The position numbers were made by a program, and so were the translations under genes. A model generated the notes under the pieces. The model saw only the letters and a program-made list of their open reading frames with translations. It was not told the origin of the DNA and made no database searches. From Pseudomonadota bacterium (GTDB lineage: Bacteria > Pseudomonadota > Gammaproteobacteria > Burkholderiales > Burkholderiaceae_C), in contig JAJZWA010000021.1 in NCBI GenBank assembly GCA_021846965.1, forward strand, positions 1 to 47,965: a stretch of DNA of 47,965 nt, read 5' to 3'. Within the stretch, counting starts at the first letter, position 1. The number at the start of each line of letters is the position of its first letter. Shown one piece after another: positions 16,657 through 24,909 of this stretch.

Positions 16657-19600
16657 ATGATGTTTGCCGGGTTTTTTAGGCAGAACCGCGCTGCACTGTT
16701 GTTATTTCTCGGTGCGATCGCCACCAACCTTCTCGCCATCGCGGCGGCGGCATGGTTCCTGGTCGAGAGTCGGGCCAACTATGAAGCCGCGGCCGCGGCA
16801 TCCACCCAGACCATCGCCCGCATCCTGCAGCGCAGCATCGCCAGCGACGTCGACCGCATCGACCTCACGCTGGGGGTGGTCGTGGATGCCCTGGAGCACC
16901 AGCGTGCCGGGGGCGTTTCCCCGGATTTCGGAGCCCTGGGCCCCTTCATCGCGCGCGAGCACGCCCACCTGATGCCGGGAAGCTCGATCACGGTCACCGC
17001 CGCCTCGGGGCGCGTCCTGTTCGCCCTTCCCCCGGCGCGGCCGCCACGGGGCAGCGGGCTGGCGCCCGAGGTTCTGCACCACCTGGCCGCTGCTGCGAAC
17101 ACGGGACTGTGGGTGGGCAACCCGACACCGGGCACCCCCGCGCAGGGCCCGGTGATCGAGTTCGCCCGGCGCTACGAGGACTCCGGCGGGGGCTTCGCGG
17201 GCGTCGTGGCCGTGGCGGTTCCGGTGCGGTATTTCCACAAGCTGCTGGAGCAGGCTTCGGTCGGGCCGCAAGGCATCGTGCTGCTGCGCGACGCGAACAA
17301 CGCGGTCATCACCCGCTATCCGGCATCGTCCAACCCGGAGGAACAGATGGGGGCGCGACGGTTTTCGCCCCAGTTGCACCAGGCCATGGCCTCCGGACGG
17401 CCCAGCGTGACCTTTTCCGCGGGCAGGACCGGGGATGGCATCGCCCGCATCGACACCTACCGGCGCCTTTCCGCAGTTCCCTTCAGCCTGGTGGTGGGGC
17501 GGGCTCAATCGGACATCCTGGCCCCCTGGCGGCGCCAGCTGATCTGGGTGCTGGGCTTCCTCGGCGCCTTCCTCGTCGTCACCCTGCTGGGCGCGCGCCG
17601 CCTGTGGCGCGAGATGAAGGCCTCGGGCCTGGCGGGCAGCCAGGCGCAAAGCCTGCTGCGCAACGCCAGCGACGGCCTGCACGTGCTCGACGCCGGCGGC
17701 CATCTGATGTTCGTCAGCGACGAGTTCTGCTCCATGCTCGGCTACACCCGGCAGGAACTGCTGGGCAGGCACGCATCCTTCTGGGATGCCGATCTGTCGC
17801 CGCCGGAACTCGATGCCAAGGTGGCCGCCCAGTTCGAGTCCGCCACGCGCACCCAGTTCGAGACCCACCACCGGCGCAAGGACGGAACCACCTTCCCCGT
17901 GGAGGTCTCGGGCAAGCCCCTGGACATCCTGGGCAGCCGCCTGTTGTTCAACTCCTCCCGGGACATCACGGAGCGACGCACGGCCCAGCAGCGCATCGCC
18001 CAGGCCATCGAGGCCCTGCGCGAATCCCAGGAGATCGCGGCCATGGGCAGCTACGTGCTCGACCTGCAGCGCGGAACCTGGGAAGGCTCCGACATGCTCG
18101 ACCGCCTGCTGGGCATCGACTCCCGCCACGACCACACCATCCAGGGCTGGACCGCGCTCGTGGCCCCCGAGGATCGTGACGTGATGGCCGACTACCTGGC
18201 CCACCACGTGCTCGAACAGGGCCATCCCTTCGACCGCGAGTACCGCATCATCCGTCCTGCCGATGGCGCGCTGCGCTGGGTCCACGGGCTCGGGCGCCTG
18301 AGCCGCGACGCCTCGGGCCGGCCCGTGCTGATGCTCGGCACCCTCCAGGACATCACGGCGCGGCGCGAAGCCGAATCCAAGGCGGAACACCTGGCTCGCT
18401 TCGATGCGCTGACCGATCTGCCCAACCGCACGCTGCTCTACGATCGCCTCGCACATGCCATGGCGGCGAGCGAGCGCGACCAGGAATATTGCGCCCTGCT
18501 GTTCGTCGACCTCGACCATTTCAAGAAGGTCAACGACACCATCGGCCACCAGGCCGGCGACCAGTTGCTGGTGGAGGCGGCGCGGCGCATGCGCCAGGCC
18601 GTGCGCGCCAGCGACACCGTGGCGCGATTCGGAGGCGATGAATTCGTGCTCGTGCTCGAGGGCCTGGGCCAGGACCCCCAGCAAGCCGGCACGCGCGCCC
18701 ACAGGGTGGCCGACAAGGTGCTCACCAGCATCAGCGGGCATTACGAACTCAGCGGCCAGACCTTCTACTGCACGGTGAGCATCGGCGCCACGCTGTTCCG
18801 GGGCACCACGGACAGCGTGGAGACCGTGCTTCGGCATGCCGATCTCGCCATGTACCGCACCAAGCAGGGCGGGCGCAACGCGGTCAGCTTCTTCGAGGAC
18901 AGCATGCAGGTGGAGCTCGCGCAGCGCACCGCGCTGGAGTCCGAACTGCGCGCGGCCCTGAGGAACCAGGAATTCGTCCTCTACTTCCAGCCCCAGTTCG
19001 ACCGTGCCTCCTGCCTGACCGGTGCCGAGGCCCTGCTGCGCTGGAACCACCCTTCGCGCGGCCTGCTGCTTCCGGGCCAGTTCATCGCCCTGGCCGAGGA
19101 GACCGGAATCATCGTCCCGCTCGGACAGTGGGTGCTGGATGCGGCCTGCGCACAACTCGCCGCCTGGGCCCAGGACGCCGCCACCCGGGATCTGGTGCTG
19201 GCCATCAACGCCAGCGCGCGCCAGTTCGCGCAGGCCGATTTCGTGGACCGCGTGCTGGCCTCGCTGCGCGAGGCCGGGGCCCCGCCCTCGCGCCTGAAAA
19301 TCGAGCTCACCGAAAGTACGGTGCTGGACAACCTGCGCGATGGTTTCGACAAGATGCAGGCGCTGAAGGCCTCGGGAATCTCCTTCTCGCTGGACGATTT
19401 CGGCACCGGGAGTTCCTCCCTGACCTATCTCACCCGCCTGCCCCTGGACCAGCTCAAGATCGACAAATCCTTCGTCGACGACCTTCCCGCGGATCTGCAG
19501 GATGCCATGGTGGCCCAGACCATCATCGCCATGGGCAAGGGCCTGGGGCTGAACGTGCTGGCCGAGGGCGTGGAGACGCGGGAACAATGGGCCTTCCTGA

Positions 19601-19722
19601 TGCAGCACGGCTGCGACGCCTTCCAGGGCTATCTCTTCGGCAAGCCGATGCCCGCGGAGGATTTCGAGGCCCTGCAGCGCGGGCTCCCTGACAAGCGCGA
19701 CGCGACCGCGCCGCATCCCTGA
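16657..19722 (+). CDS. Membrane PAS-PAS-GGDEF-EAL cyclic-di-GMP protein
   Basis: 1021 residues. A first membrane helix (about 11-37) and a second (about 285-310) bracket a periplasmic sensor resembling a double-Cache domain. Two PAS/PAC units follow (about 325-430 with SSRDITERR, then about 450-570 with LGTLQDITARREAE). The GGDEF domain has an intact FGGDEF site (residues 658-663) and the typical DALTDLPNRTLLYDRL entry. The EAL domain keeps GAEALLRW (EAL at 791-793), IELTES, LDDFGTGSSSL, KIDKSF and AEGVETREQW. Both catalytic sites look intact, so the protein could make or degrade c-di-GMP, with signal input from the periplasm and PAS domains; which activity dominates cannot be read from sequence. 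ATG 16657 (or 16660) has only a weak ribosome site. It ends 4 bases before the convergent lysR stop. Confidence 0.95.
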   Translation: MMFAGFFRQNRAALLLFLGAIATNLLAIAAAAWFLVESRANYEAAAAASTQTIARILQRSIASDVDRIDLTLGVVVDALEHQRAGGVSPDFGALGPFIAREHAHLMPGSSITVTAASGRVLFALPPARPPRGSGLAPEVLHHLAAAANTGLWVGNPTPGTPAQGPVIEFARRYEDSGGGFAGVVAVAVPVRYFHKLLEQASVGPQGIVLLRDANNAVITRYPASSNPEEQMGARRFSPQLHQAMASGRPSVTFSAGRTGDGIARIDTYRRLSAVPFSLVVGRAQSDILAPWRRQLIWVLGFLGAFLVVTLLGARRLWREMKASGLAGSQAQSLLRNASDGLHVLDAGGHLMFVSDEFCSMLGYTRQELLGRHASFWDADLSPPELDAKVAAQFESATRTQFETHHRRKDGTTFPVEVSGKPLDILGSRLLFNSSRDITERRTAQQRIAQAIEALRESQEIAAMGSYVLDLQRGTWEGSDMLDRLLGIDSRHDHTIQGWTALVAPEDRDVMADYLAHHVLEQGHPFDREYRIIRPADGALRWVHGLGRLSRDASGRPVLMLGTLQDITARREAESKAEHLARFDALTDLPNRTLLYDRLAHAMAASERDQEYCALLFVDLDHFKKVNDTIGHQAGDQLLVEAARRMRQAVRASDTVARFGGDEFVLVLEGLGQDPQQAGTRAHRVADKVLTSISGHYELSGQTFYCTVSIGATLFRGTTDSVETVLRHADLAMYRTKQGGRNAVSFFEDSMQVELAQRTALESELRAALRNQEFVLYFQPQFDRASCLTGAEALLRWNHPSRGLLLPGQFIALAEETGIIVPLGQWVLDAACAQLAAWAQDAATRDLVLAINASARQFAQADFVDRVLASLREAGAPPSRLKIELTESTVLDNLRDGFDKMQALKASGISFSLDDFGTGSSSLTYLTRLPLDQLKIDKSFVDDLPADLQDAMVAQTIIAMGKGLGLNVLAEGVETREQWAFLMQHGCDAFQGYLFGKPMPAEDFEALQRGLPDKRDATAPHP

Positions 19723-19726
19723 GGGC

Positions 19727-20617
19727 TCAGGCCGGCGCCCCGCGGGCGGTCTGGGCGTAGGCCTCGCACAGCCCCTGGGCCAGCAGGCCGGCCGGGCTGG
19801 CGGGATCCAGGGCGGCGCGATGCACCAGGCCGATGTCGCGATGGAAGGTGTGTCGCCCGAGATCGACCGCGCGCACCCCCGCCGGCCAGCGCCGGTGGCT
19901 GGCGGTCTGCGGAACCAGCGCCACGCCCACGCCCTGGGCCACCAGGCGCACGATGGCATCGAGCTCGTCGAGTTCGCACACCTCGTGCACCCGCAGGTGC
20001 GCGGCGCGCAGGAAACGATCGACCTGGCGGCCGCCGAAGGAGGCGCGGTCGTAGCGCACGAAGGGCTGCCCACCGAGCAGTTCGGCCCAATCCTCCCCTT
20101 CGGCATCGCGCGGCACCAGCAGGCGGAAGGGCTCGTGGGCCAGCGTGGTCCAGCGCAGATCGCCCTGCAGCGGGAAAGGCGGCCGGATGACGGCCGCCAT
20201 GTCGATCTCCCCGGCATCGACCCGATCGAGCAATTCCATCGACAGGCCGGGGAGCACCCGGCTGCGGCAGCGCGGCATGCGGCGGTGGAAGGCCGCGAGC
20301 ACCTGCGGCAGCACCGAGCGCTGCACCGAGGCGATGGCGCCGAGTTCCACCGTCACCGCGGCCTGCGCTCCGGCCGCGCCCGAGCCCAGGCCGCCGAGCA
20401 GTTGCAGCAGTTCCTGCGCCCGCTCCAGCACCTCGCGCCCGCGGGCATTGAGCCGGGCCGAACGTCCCGTGCGGTCGAACAGGGTGAAGCCCAGCGCGGC
20501 CTCCAGGCGCTGCATCTGCGCGCTCACCGCCGCCTGGGTGAGCCCGATCCTCTCGCCGGCGGCGGTGAAGGTGCCTTCGCGCGCGACGGCGACGAAGGTT
20601 TTCAGCTCACGAAGCAT
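19727..20617 (-). CDS. LysR-family regulator divergent from pxpBCA
   Basis: 296 residues. The N-terminal winged helix-turn-helix reads MLRELKTFVAVAREGTFTAA, then GLTQAAVSAQMQRLEAALGFTLFDRTGRS, the standard LysR DNA-binding pattern. Residues about 90-290 form the periplasmic-binding-like effector domain (VELGAIASVQRSVLPQVLAAF, and GVALVPQTASHRRW late). ATG 20617 is chosen because LysR proteins begin directly before the first helix. The gene is divergent from the 5-oxoprolinase genes with a palindrome between, so it probably senses 5-oxoproline or a related compound and controls pxpBCA. That ligand is inferred from location only. Confidence 0.92.
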   Translation of the reverse strand: MLRELKTFVAVAREGTFTAAGERIGLTQAAVSAQMQRLEAALGFTLFDRTGRSARLNARGREVLERAQELLQLLGGLGSGAAGAQAAVTVELGAIASVQRSVLPQVLAAFHRRMPRCRSRVLPGLSMELLDRVDAGEIDMAAVIRPPFPLQGDLRWTTLAHEPFRLLVPRDAEGEDWAELLGGQPFVRYDRASFGGRQVDRFLRAAHLRVHEVCELDELDAIVRLVAQGVGVALVPQTASHRRWPAGVRAVDLGRHTFHRDIGLVHRAALDPASPAGLLAQGLCEAYAQTARGAPA

Positions 20618-20641
20618 GCACAAAGGGAATTGATGGTTCCC

Positions 20642-20661
20642 GCAAATACTATTTGATTTGC
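20642..20661. promoter_or_regulatory. Candidate LysR operator between lysR and pxpB
   Basis: CAAATACTATTTG (20643-20655) is a perfect palindrome around ACT. Overlapping it, GCAAAT (20642-20647) and ATTTGC (20656-20661) form a second perfect inverted repeat. It is the only AT-rich patch in the divergent spacer, 25 bases from the lysR start. This is where a LysR protein normally binds for autoregulation and activation of the divergent operon. Confidence 0.6.
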
Positions 20662-20719
20662 ATACGCGGTCGCCGAGCCTAGGATGGGCGCGTTCCCGAT
20701 GCACACAGGAGCTGCGCGC

Positions 20720-21484
20720 TTGAACTCCGGCATGAACCCCGGCATGGACCCCGGCGCGGGCCAGGAGCAGGCCGACGCCCCGATCATGCGCTCCGTCGGC
20801 GATACCTGCCTGGTGGTCGACTTCGGCCAGGGGGTGGACCTGGAACTCAATCGGCGTGTCGTGGCCTTCGCCCAGCGCGTGCGCGACGCCGCGCTGCCCG
20901 GCGTCGACGACATCGTCCCCTCGTTCACCACCGTGGGGCTGCACTATCGTCCCGAGGCCGTGCGAACGCGGCCCGGGCTGACGCCGCTTGCGGCCGTCGA
21001 GGCGGCGGCGCGGGAACTGCTGCAGGCCGCGCGCGACGCGCCGGCCCGCTCGCCCCGCGTGGTCGAGATTCCCGTGTGCTACGGGGGCGAATGGGGCCCG
21101 GACCTCGACGAGCTCGCCGCGCGAGCCGGCATCGCGCCCGCCGAGCTCGTGCGCCGGCACGGCCATGGCCTGCGCAGCGTGTTCATGGTGGGCTTTGCTC
21201 CGGGGCATCCCTACCTGGGGCTCTGGGACGAGGCCTTCGACCTCCCGCGACGCGCCACGCCTCGCCCGCGAGTGCCCGCCGGCACGGTGGGCGTGGCCAA
21301 TCGCCAGTGCGTGATCTACCCCTTCGAGCTGCCCAGCGGCTGGAATCTCATCGGGCGCACGCCGCTGGCCCTGTTCGATCCGCGGGCCCGGGTTCCCTGC
21401 CTGCTGGCGCCCGGCGACCACGTGCGCTTCATCCCCGTGGACCGCGAGGCCTTCGAGCGCCTGCGGGAACGCGCAGATGCCTGA
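20720..21484 (+). CDS. pxpB: 5-oxoprolinase subunit B (KipI / allophanate hydrolase subunit 1 family)
   Basis: About 254 residues. The conserved core begins at MRSVGDTCLVVDFG and includes SFTTVGLHYRP, VEIPVCYGGEWGPDLDELA, GFAPGHPYLGLWDEAFDLPRRATPRPRVPAGTV in segments typical of PxpB, and ends LLAPGDHVRFIPVDREAF. PxpB with PxpC and PxpA forms the prokaryotic ATP-dependent 5-oxoprolinase that opens 5-oxoproline (pyroglutamate) to glutamate. The start is ambiguous: GGAG at 20708-20711 favours TTG 20720, while ATG 20684 and ATG 20732 are also in frame. The stop overlaps the pxpC start by 8 bases, indicating coupled translation. In Bacillus subtilis the homologue KipI also inhibits a sporulation kinase, which is not relevant here. 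Confidence 0.92.
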   Translation: MNSGMNPGMDPGAGQEQADAPIMRSVGDTCLVVDFGQGVDLELNRRVVAFAQRVRDAALPGVDDIVPSFTTVGLHYRPEAVRTRPGLTPLAAVEAAARELLQAARDAPARSPRVVEIPVCYGGEWGPDLDELAARAGIAPAELVRRHGHGLRSVFMVGFAPGHPYLGLWDEAFDLPRRATPRPRVPAGTVGVANRQCVIYPFELPSGWNLIGRTPLALFDPRARVPCLLAPGDHVRFIPVDREAFERLRERADA

Positions 21485-22457
21485 GGCACCCTGTCGCATC
21501 GAGGTGCTCAGGCCGGGGGCGTTCAGCACCTTGCAGGACCTCGGGCGCAGGGGCTTCCAGCACCTCGGAGTGTCGGTGTCGGGCGCCATGGACCAGGCCG
21601 CCCATCGCCTGGCCAATGCCGCGGTGGGAAATCCGCCCGACATGCCGACCCTGGAGATCACCCTGCTCGGCCCGGTGCTGCGCTTCAGCTCGCGCGCGGT
21701 GATCGCCTGCTGCGGCGCCGACCTCTCGCCCAGCGTCGATGGCAAGCCCCTCCCGCGGGATCGGGCGGCGAACGTGCCGGCCGGCGCCACCCTGCGCTTC
21801 GGCGAGCGGCGCACAGGCGTGCGCGCCTACCTGGCCGTGCGCGGCGGCTTCGTCGTGCCGCGCGTGCTGGGCAGCGTCAGCACCCATGTGCGCTCCGGGC
21901 TGGGCGGCCTGGGCGGCCGACCGCTGGCCGCGGGGGACCTGCTGGAACTGGCGGCACCGCAGGGGCCCGCACCGCGGCCGCGCGCGCGCGCGCAGCGGGC
22001 GCGGCAGGCCCTGCTGGAAGCCCTGGCCGACCCCGGCCCGATACGCATCCTGCTGGGCAGCGAATGGCCCCAGTTCACTCCCGCTTCGCAGTCCTGCTGG
22101 CTCGAGCAAGCCTGGCGCATCGGCGCGCAATCCGATCGCATGGGCTACCGGCTCCAGGGCCCCGCGCTGCAACGCCGCGTGCGCGCCGACATGCTGTCCG
22201 AGACCGTCACCTTCGGCACCGTGCAGGTTCCGCCCGACGGCTGCCCCATCGTGCTCATGGCCGACCGCCAGAGCACCGGCGGCTATCCGCGCATCGCCCA
22301 GGTGGCCAGCGTGGACCTGCCGCGCCTGGCCCAATGCGCCCCGGGCAGCTCGCTGCGCTTCACCCTGATCGACGTGGACTGCGCGCAGCGCCTGCTGCTG
22401 GAACGCGCGCGCCTGTACGCCGACCTGTTTCCCGAACCGTCGCCGCGGGCGACCTGA
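21477..22457 (+). CDS. pxpC: 5-oxoprolinase subunit C (KipA / biotin-dependent carboxyltransferase-like)
   Basis: 326 residues of the allophanate hydrolase subunit 2 family. Hallmarks are IEVLRPGAFSTLQDLGRRGFQHLGVSVSGAMD at the start (shown in part), NPPDMPTLEITLLGP, AYLAVRGGFVVPRVLGS, and the GYPRIAQVASVDLPRLAQ segment near the end. It works as a complex with PxpB and PxpA in ATP-dependent 5-oxoproline hydrolysis; the subunits are cytoplasmic. The start ATG at 21477 lies inside the end of pxpB (8-base overlap) and pxpA follows 12 bases after its stop, so all three are translated together in near-equal amounts. Confidence 0.94.
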   Translation: MPEAPCRIEVLRPGAFSTLQDLGRRGFQHLGVSVSGAMDQAAHRLANAAVGNPPDMPTLEITLLGPVLRFSSRAVIACCGADLSPSVDGKPLPRDRAANVPAGATLRFGERRTGVRAYLAVRGGFVVPRVLGSVSTHVRSGLGGLGGRPLAAGDLLELAAPQGPAPRPRARAQRARQALLEALADPGPIRILLGSEWPQFTPASQSCWLEQAWRIGAQSDRMGYRLQGPALQRRVRADMLSETVTFGTVQVPPDGCPIVLMADRQSTGGYPRIAQVASVDLPRLAQCAPGSSLRFTLIDVDCAQRLLLERARLYADLFPEPSPRAT

Positions 22458-22469
22458 ACCACCTCCACC

Positions 22470-23231
22470 ATGAAGACCCTGGACCTGAACTGTGACATGG
22501 GCGAAGGCTTCGGCGTCTACGCCATGGGCGACGACGAGGCCTTGCTCGAGTTCGTCAACTCGGCCAACATCGCCTGCGGCTTCCACGCCGGCGACCCCGG
22601 CACGATGGCACGCACCGTGCGCGCGGCCGCCGCCCGCGGCGTGGCCATCGGCGCGCATCCCGGGCTCGCGGATCTGCAGGGTTTCGGACGTCGCGCGATG
22701 GCCATCACGCCCGCGGAGGCCTACGACCTCGTCGTCTACCAGGTCGGCGCGCTGCAGGGCGTGGCCGCCGCCGCGGGCGCGCGCGTGCGCCACGTCAAGA
22801 CCCACGGCGCGCTGGACAACATGGCGGTGGTGGACGAGAAGCTGTCGGAGGCCATCTGCCGCGCCGTGCGCGACGTCGATGCCTCGCTGCTGTTCTACGC
22901 CATGTCGGGCAGCATCACCGCGCGGGTCGCGCGCAGCCTCGGCCTGCGGGTGGTCAGCGTGGTCTACGCCGATCGCAGCTACCAGGACGACGGCACCCTG
23001 ACCCCGCGACGCCAGGAGGGGGCGATGATCACCGACCTGCAGCAGTCGGTGGCCCAGGTCCGGGACATGCTCGAACGCGGCTTCGTGCGGGCGCGATCGG
23101 GGCGCGAGGTGCCGATCGAGGCGCAGGCGCTGTCGCTGCACGGCGACCAGCCGGGAGCCCTCGCCTTCGCCAGCGGGCTGACGCAGGCGCTGCGCGCCGG
23201 CGGCGTCACGCTGGCCGCGGCCGCCGCCTGA
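22470..23231 (+). CDS. pxpA: 5-oxoprolinase subunit A (LamB/YcsF family)
   Basis: 253 residues of the YcsF/LamB family. DLNCDMGEGFGVYAMGDDEALL, SANIACGFHAGDPGTMARTV, IGAHPGLADLQGFGRR and VKTHGALDNMAV are the strongly conserved metal- and substrate-site blocks, with the closing ALSLHGDQPGALAFA. This is the hydrolytic subunit of the PxpABC 5-oxoprolinase, which spends ATP to convert 5-oxoproline to glutamate. It is the last gene of the operon; the downstream VOC gene is convergent, 22 bases away. A second unrelated oxoprolinase lies at 30801-34421. Confidence 0.95.
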   Translation: MKTLDLNCDMGEGFGVYAMGDDEALLEFVNSANIACGFHAGDPGTMARTVRAAAARGVAIGAHPGLADLQGFGRRAMAITPAEAYDLVVYQVGALQGVAAAAGARVRHVKTHGALDNMAVVDEKLSEAICRAVRDVDASLLFYAMSGSITARVARSLGLRVVSVVYADRSYQDDGTLTPRRQEGAMITDLQQSVAQVRDMLERGFVRARSGREVPIEAQALSLHGDQPGALAFASGLTQALRAGGVTLAAAAA

Positions 23232-23253
23232 ATGCGCCAGCCGGCCCTCGCGC

Positions 23254-23697
23254 CTACTTGGCGAACAGCCGGCCGATGTCGGCGAAGGCCTTGACCTCGA
23301 TGGCGTTGCCCGACGGATCCAGGAAGAACATCGTGGCCTGTTCGCCCGGCTCGCCCTTGAAACGGATGTAGGGCTCGATCACGAAACTCAGGCCCTGCTC
23401 GCGCAGGCGCCGGGCCAGGGCCTCCCAGTCGGCCATCGGCAGCACCACCCCGAAGTGACGCACCGGCACGCCATGGCCGTCCACGGCGTTGCGCTGCACG
23501 CCGCCCGTCTCGCCGGGCGCCAGGTGGGCGACGATCTGGTGGCCGTAGAAGTTGAAATCCACCCATTCCTCGGAGCTGCGGCCCTCGGGGCAGCCGAGCA
23601 GGCCGCCGTAGAACTGCCGCGCCAGCGCGAGATCGTGCACCGGAAAGGCGAGGTGGAAGGGAGACATCATGCCGGGGTTGGTGATCGGGGCTTGCAT
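23254..23697 (-). CDS. VOC-family (glyoxalase/dioxygenase fold) protein
   Basis: 147 residues with the paired beta-alpha-beta-beta-beta modules of the vicinal-oxygen-chelate fold. [22 protein letters not shown] opens module one, with a metal-type His; [20 protein letters not shown] opens module two with a second His; and [16 protein letters not shown] supplies the usual terminal Glu. The His-His-Glu set suggests a divalent-metal enzyme such as a dioxygenase or isomerase; the substrate is not deducible. ATG 23697 gives [16 protein letters not shown]; the double ATG at 23670/23667 is an equally plausible start. It is divergent from the YceI gene. Confidence 0.82.
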   Translation of the reverse strand: MQAPITNPGMMSPFHLAFPVHDLALARQFYGGLLGCPEGRSSEEWVDFNFYGHQIVAHLAPGETGGVQRNAVDGHGVPVRHFGVVLPMADWEALARRLREQGLSFVIEPYIRFKGEPGEQATMFFLDPSGNAIEVKAFADIGRLFAK

Positions 23698-23800
23698 CGG
23701 ATCGGGCTCGACAAGGGAGGGGAAGACACGCGCGCGGCGCGAGGGCCCCATGGTAGGCCTGGCGACAGCCATGACAAAAGCGATACTTCTTGGGGCTGAC

Positions 23801-23817
23801 CATCAAGACGCTTGATG
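23801..23817. promoter_or_regulatory. Perfect 17-base palindrome between VOC and YceI genes
   Basis: CATCAAG-ACG-CTTGATG is a perfect inverted repeat with 7-base arms. It lies in the 254-base divergent spacer, 104 bases upstream of the VOC start and 135 bases upstream of the YceI start. The size and symmetry are those of a dimeric repressor or activator site; the cognate regulator is not obvious. Confidence 0.5.
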
Positions 23818-23951
23818 CTTGCGCCCGGCGCTGCCGCGTCCAGGCCTGCGTGCCTGCACGGCCCGGGGTTATGCTCGTGCGGCATCGCCGCTCCCTGGTT
23901 CCCCGGGGTCCGCCATGGCCCTCCACGGCTCTCCAGCCTCCACCCGATCCC

Positions 23952-24614
23952 ATGCGCCCACGCATTCCGCCCCCGCGTCGCCTGCTGCTCGCCGCCCTGG
24001 CCTCCTGGGCCCTGGCGCTGGGCGGTTGCGCCGAACTGCGTTCCGCGCTGCGCGTGCAGGACAGCAGCCTGGCCTCGGTGCCCGCGGGCACCTACCGGCT
24101 CGACCCCGAGCACTGCAGCGTGGTGTTCTCGGTCGACCATCTGGGCTTTTCCCGGCCCATCATGCGTTTCGACCGCGTGCAGGCCACGCTGCGCTGGCCG
24201 GCCGGCGGCGCGACCCAGGCCAGCGTGGAGGCCCGCGTGCGCACCGACAGCGTGGACACCAACGTCCCCCTGCTGGACCGGGAACTGCGCTCGCCTGCCA
24301 TGCTCGACGCCGCGCGCCACCCCTACCTGCGCCTGCGGGCCCAGGGCTGGCGCCCCACCTCGGCGCGACGCGGCGACGTGGCCGGGATGCTCATGCTCGG
24401 CCGCGAGCGCGTTCCCCTGGTGCTGCACGTCCGCTTCAACGGCTACGGGGTGGACCCGGTCACCGGCGCGGCCACGCTGGGCTTCTCGGCACGGGGCAGC
24501 TTCTCGCGCGACCAGCTGGGCCTGAAGGCCTGGCCGGGCCTGGTGGGCGACACCGTGCACCTGCGCATCGAAGCCGAGTTCCTCGCCACCCCGCCCGGCT
24601 CAGGAACGCGCTAG
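23952..24614 (+). CDS. YceI-family lipoprotein
   Basis: 220 residues. A basic N-terminus and hydrophobic core end in the lipobox LGGC, predicting a lipid-anchored envelope protein. The mature domain matches the YceI lipocalin-like barrel: GTYRLDPEHCSVVFSVDHLGFS, then MRFDRVQATLRWPAGG, a central NVPLLDRELRSPAMLDAARHPYLRL stretch (shown in part), GRERVPLVLHVRFNGYG, and GFSARGSFSRDQLGLKAWPG. The family binds polyisoprenoid or amphipathic molecules, and some members are osmotic- or alkali-induced. ATG 23952 starts the signal peptide; earlier in-frame starts lack support. It is convergent with the MoaD-like gene, 7 bases apart. Confidence 0.9.
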   Translation: MRPRIPPPRRLLLAALASWALALGGCAELRSALRVQDSSLASVPAGTYRLDPEHCSVVFSVDHLGFSRPIMRFDRVQATLRWPAGGATQASVEARVRTDSVDTNVPLLDRELRSPAMLDAARHPYLRLRAQGWRPTSARRGDVAGMLMLGRERVPLVLHVRFNGYGVDPVTGAATLGFSARGSFSRDQLGLKAWPGLVGDTVHLRIEAEFLATPPGSGTR

Positions 24615-24621
24615 CAGGACG

Positions 24622-24909
24622 CTAGCCCCCGGTCAGGGCCTGGAACACGTGCACCACCGAGCCCTCGGCCACTTGGTCGCGCAGCGTGGCGCGGTCGATG
24701 ACGATGCGCCCGTCGATGCTCAGCGCCACGTGCCGGCGCAGCGCGCCGCGTTCGTCCAGCACGTAGTCGGTGAAGCCCGGCGCCAGGCGGTCCACCGCGC
24801 GCAGCACCTCGGCCACCGAGCCCGGCTCCACCTCGACCCTGCCCGCCTGCAGCACGGGAAAGAACCTGTGCAGATGGCGGGTGATCTCGACGCTGGGCAT
24901 CGCGCTCAT
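24622..24909 (-). CDS. MoaD/ThiS-family ubiquitin-fold protein ending in Gly-Gly
   Basis: 95 residues. The pattern VEITRHLHRFFPVL, then GSVAEVLRAVDRLAPGFTDYVLDERGALRRHVALSIDGRI is that of beta-grasp sulfur carriers. The C-terminus FQALTGG ends in Gly-Gly, the feature needed for activation by an E1-like adenylyltransferase to give a thiocarboxylate (as in MoaD, ThiS and CysO). ATG 24909 overlaps the BNR-propeller stop in an ATGA junction, so the pair is coupled. No moaE, moeB or thiamine genes are nearby, so it is probably not the molybdopterin MoaD. A sulfur-carrier or protein-modifier function linked to the propeller is an inference. Confidence 0.88.
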   Translation of the reverse strand: MSAMPSVEITRHLHRFFPVLQAGRVEVEPGSVAEVLRAVDRLAPGFTDYVLDERGALRRHVALSIDGRIVIDRATLRDQVAEGSVVHVFQALTGG

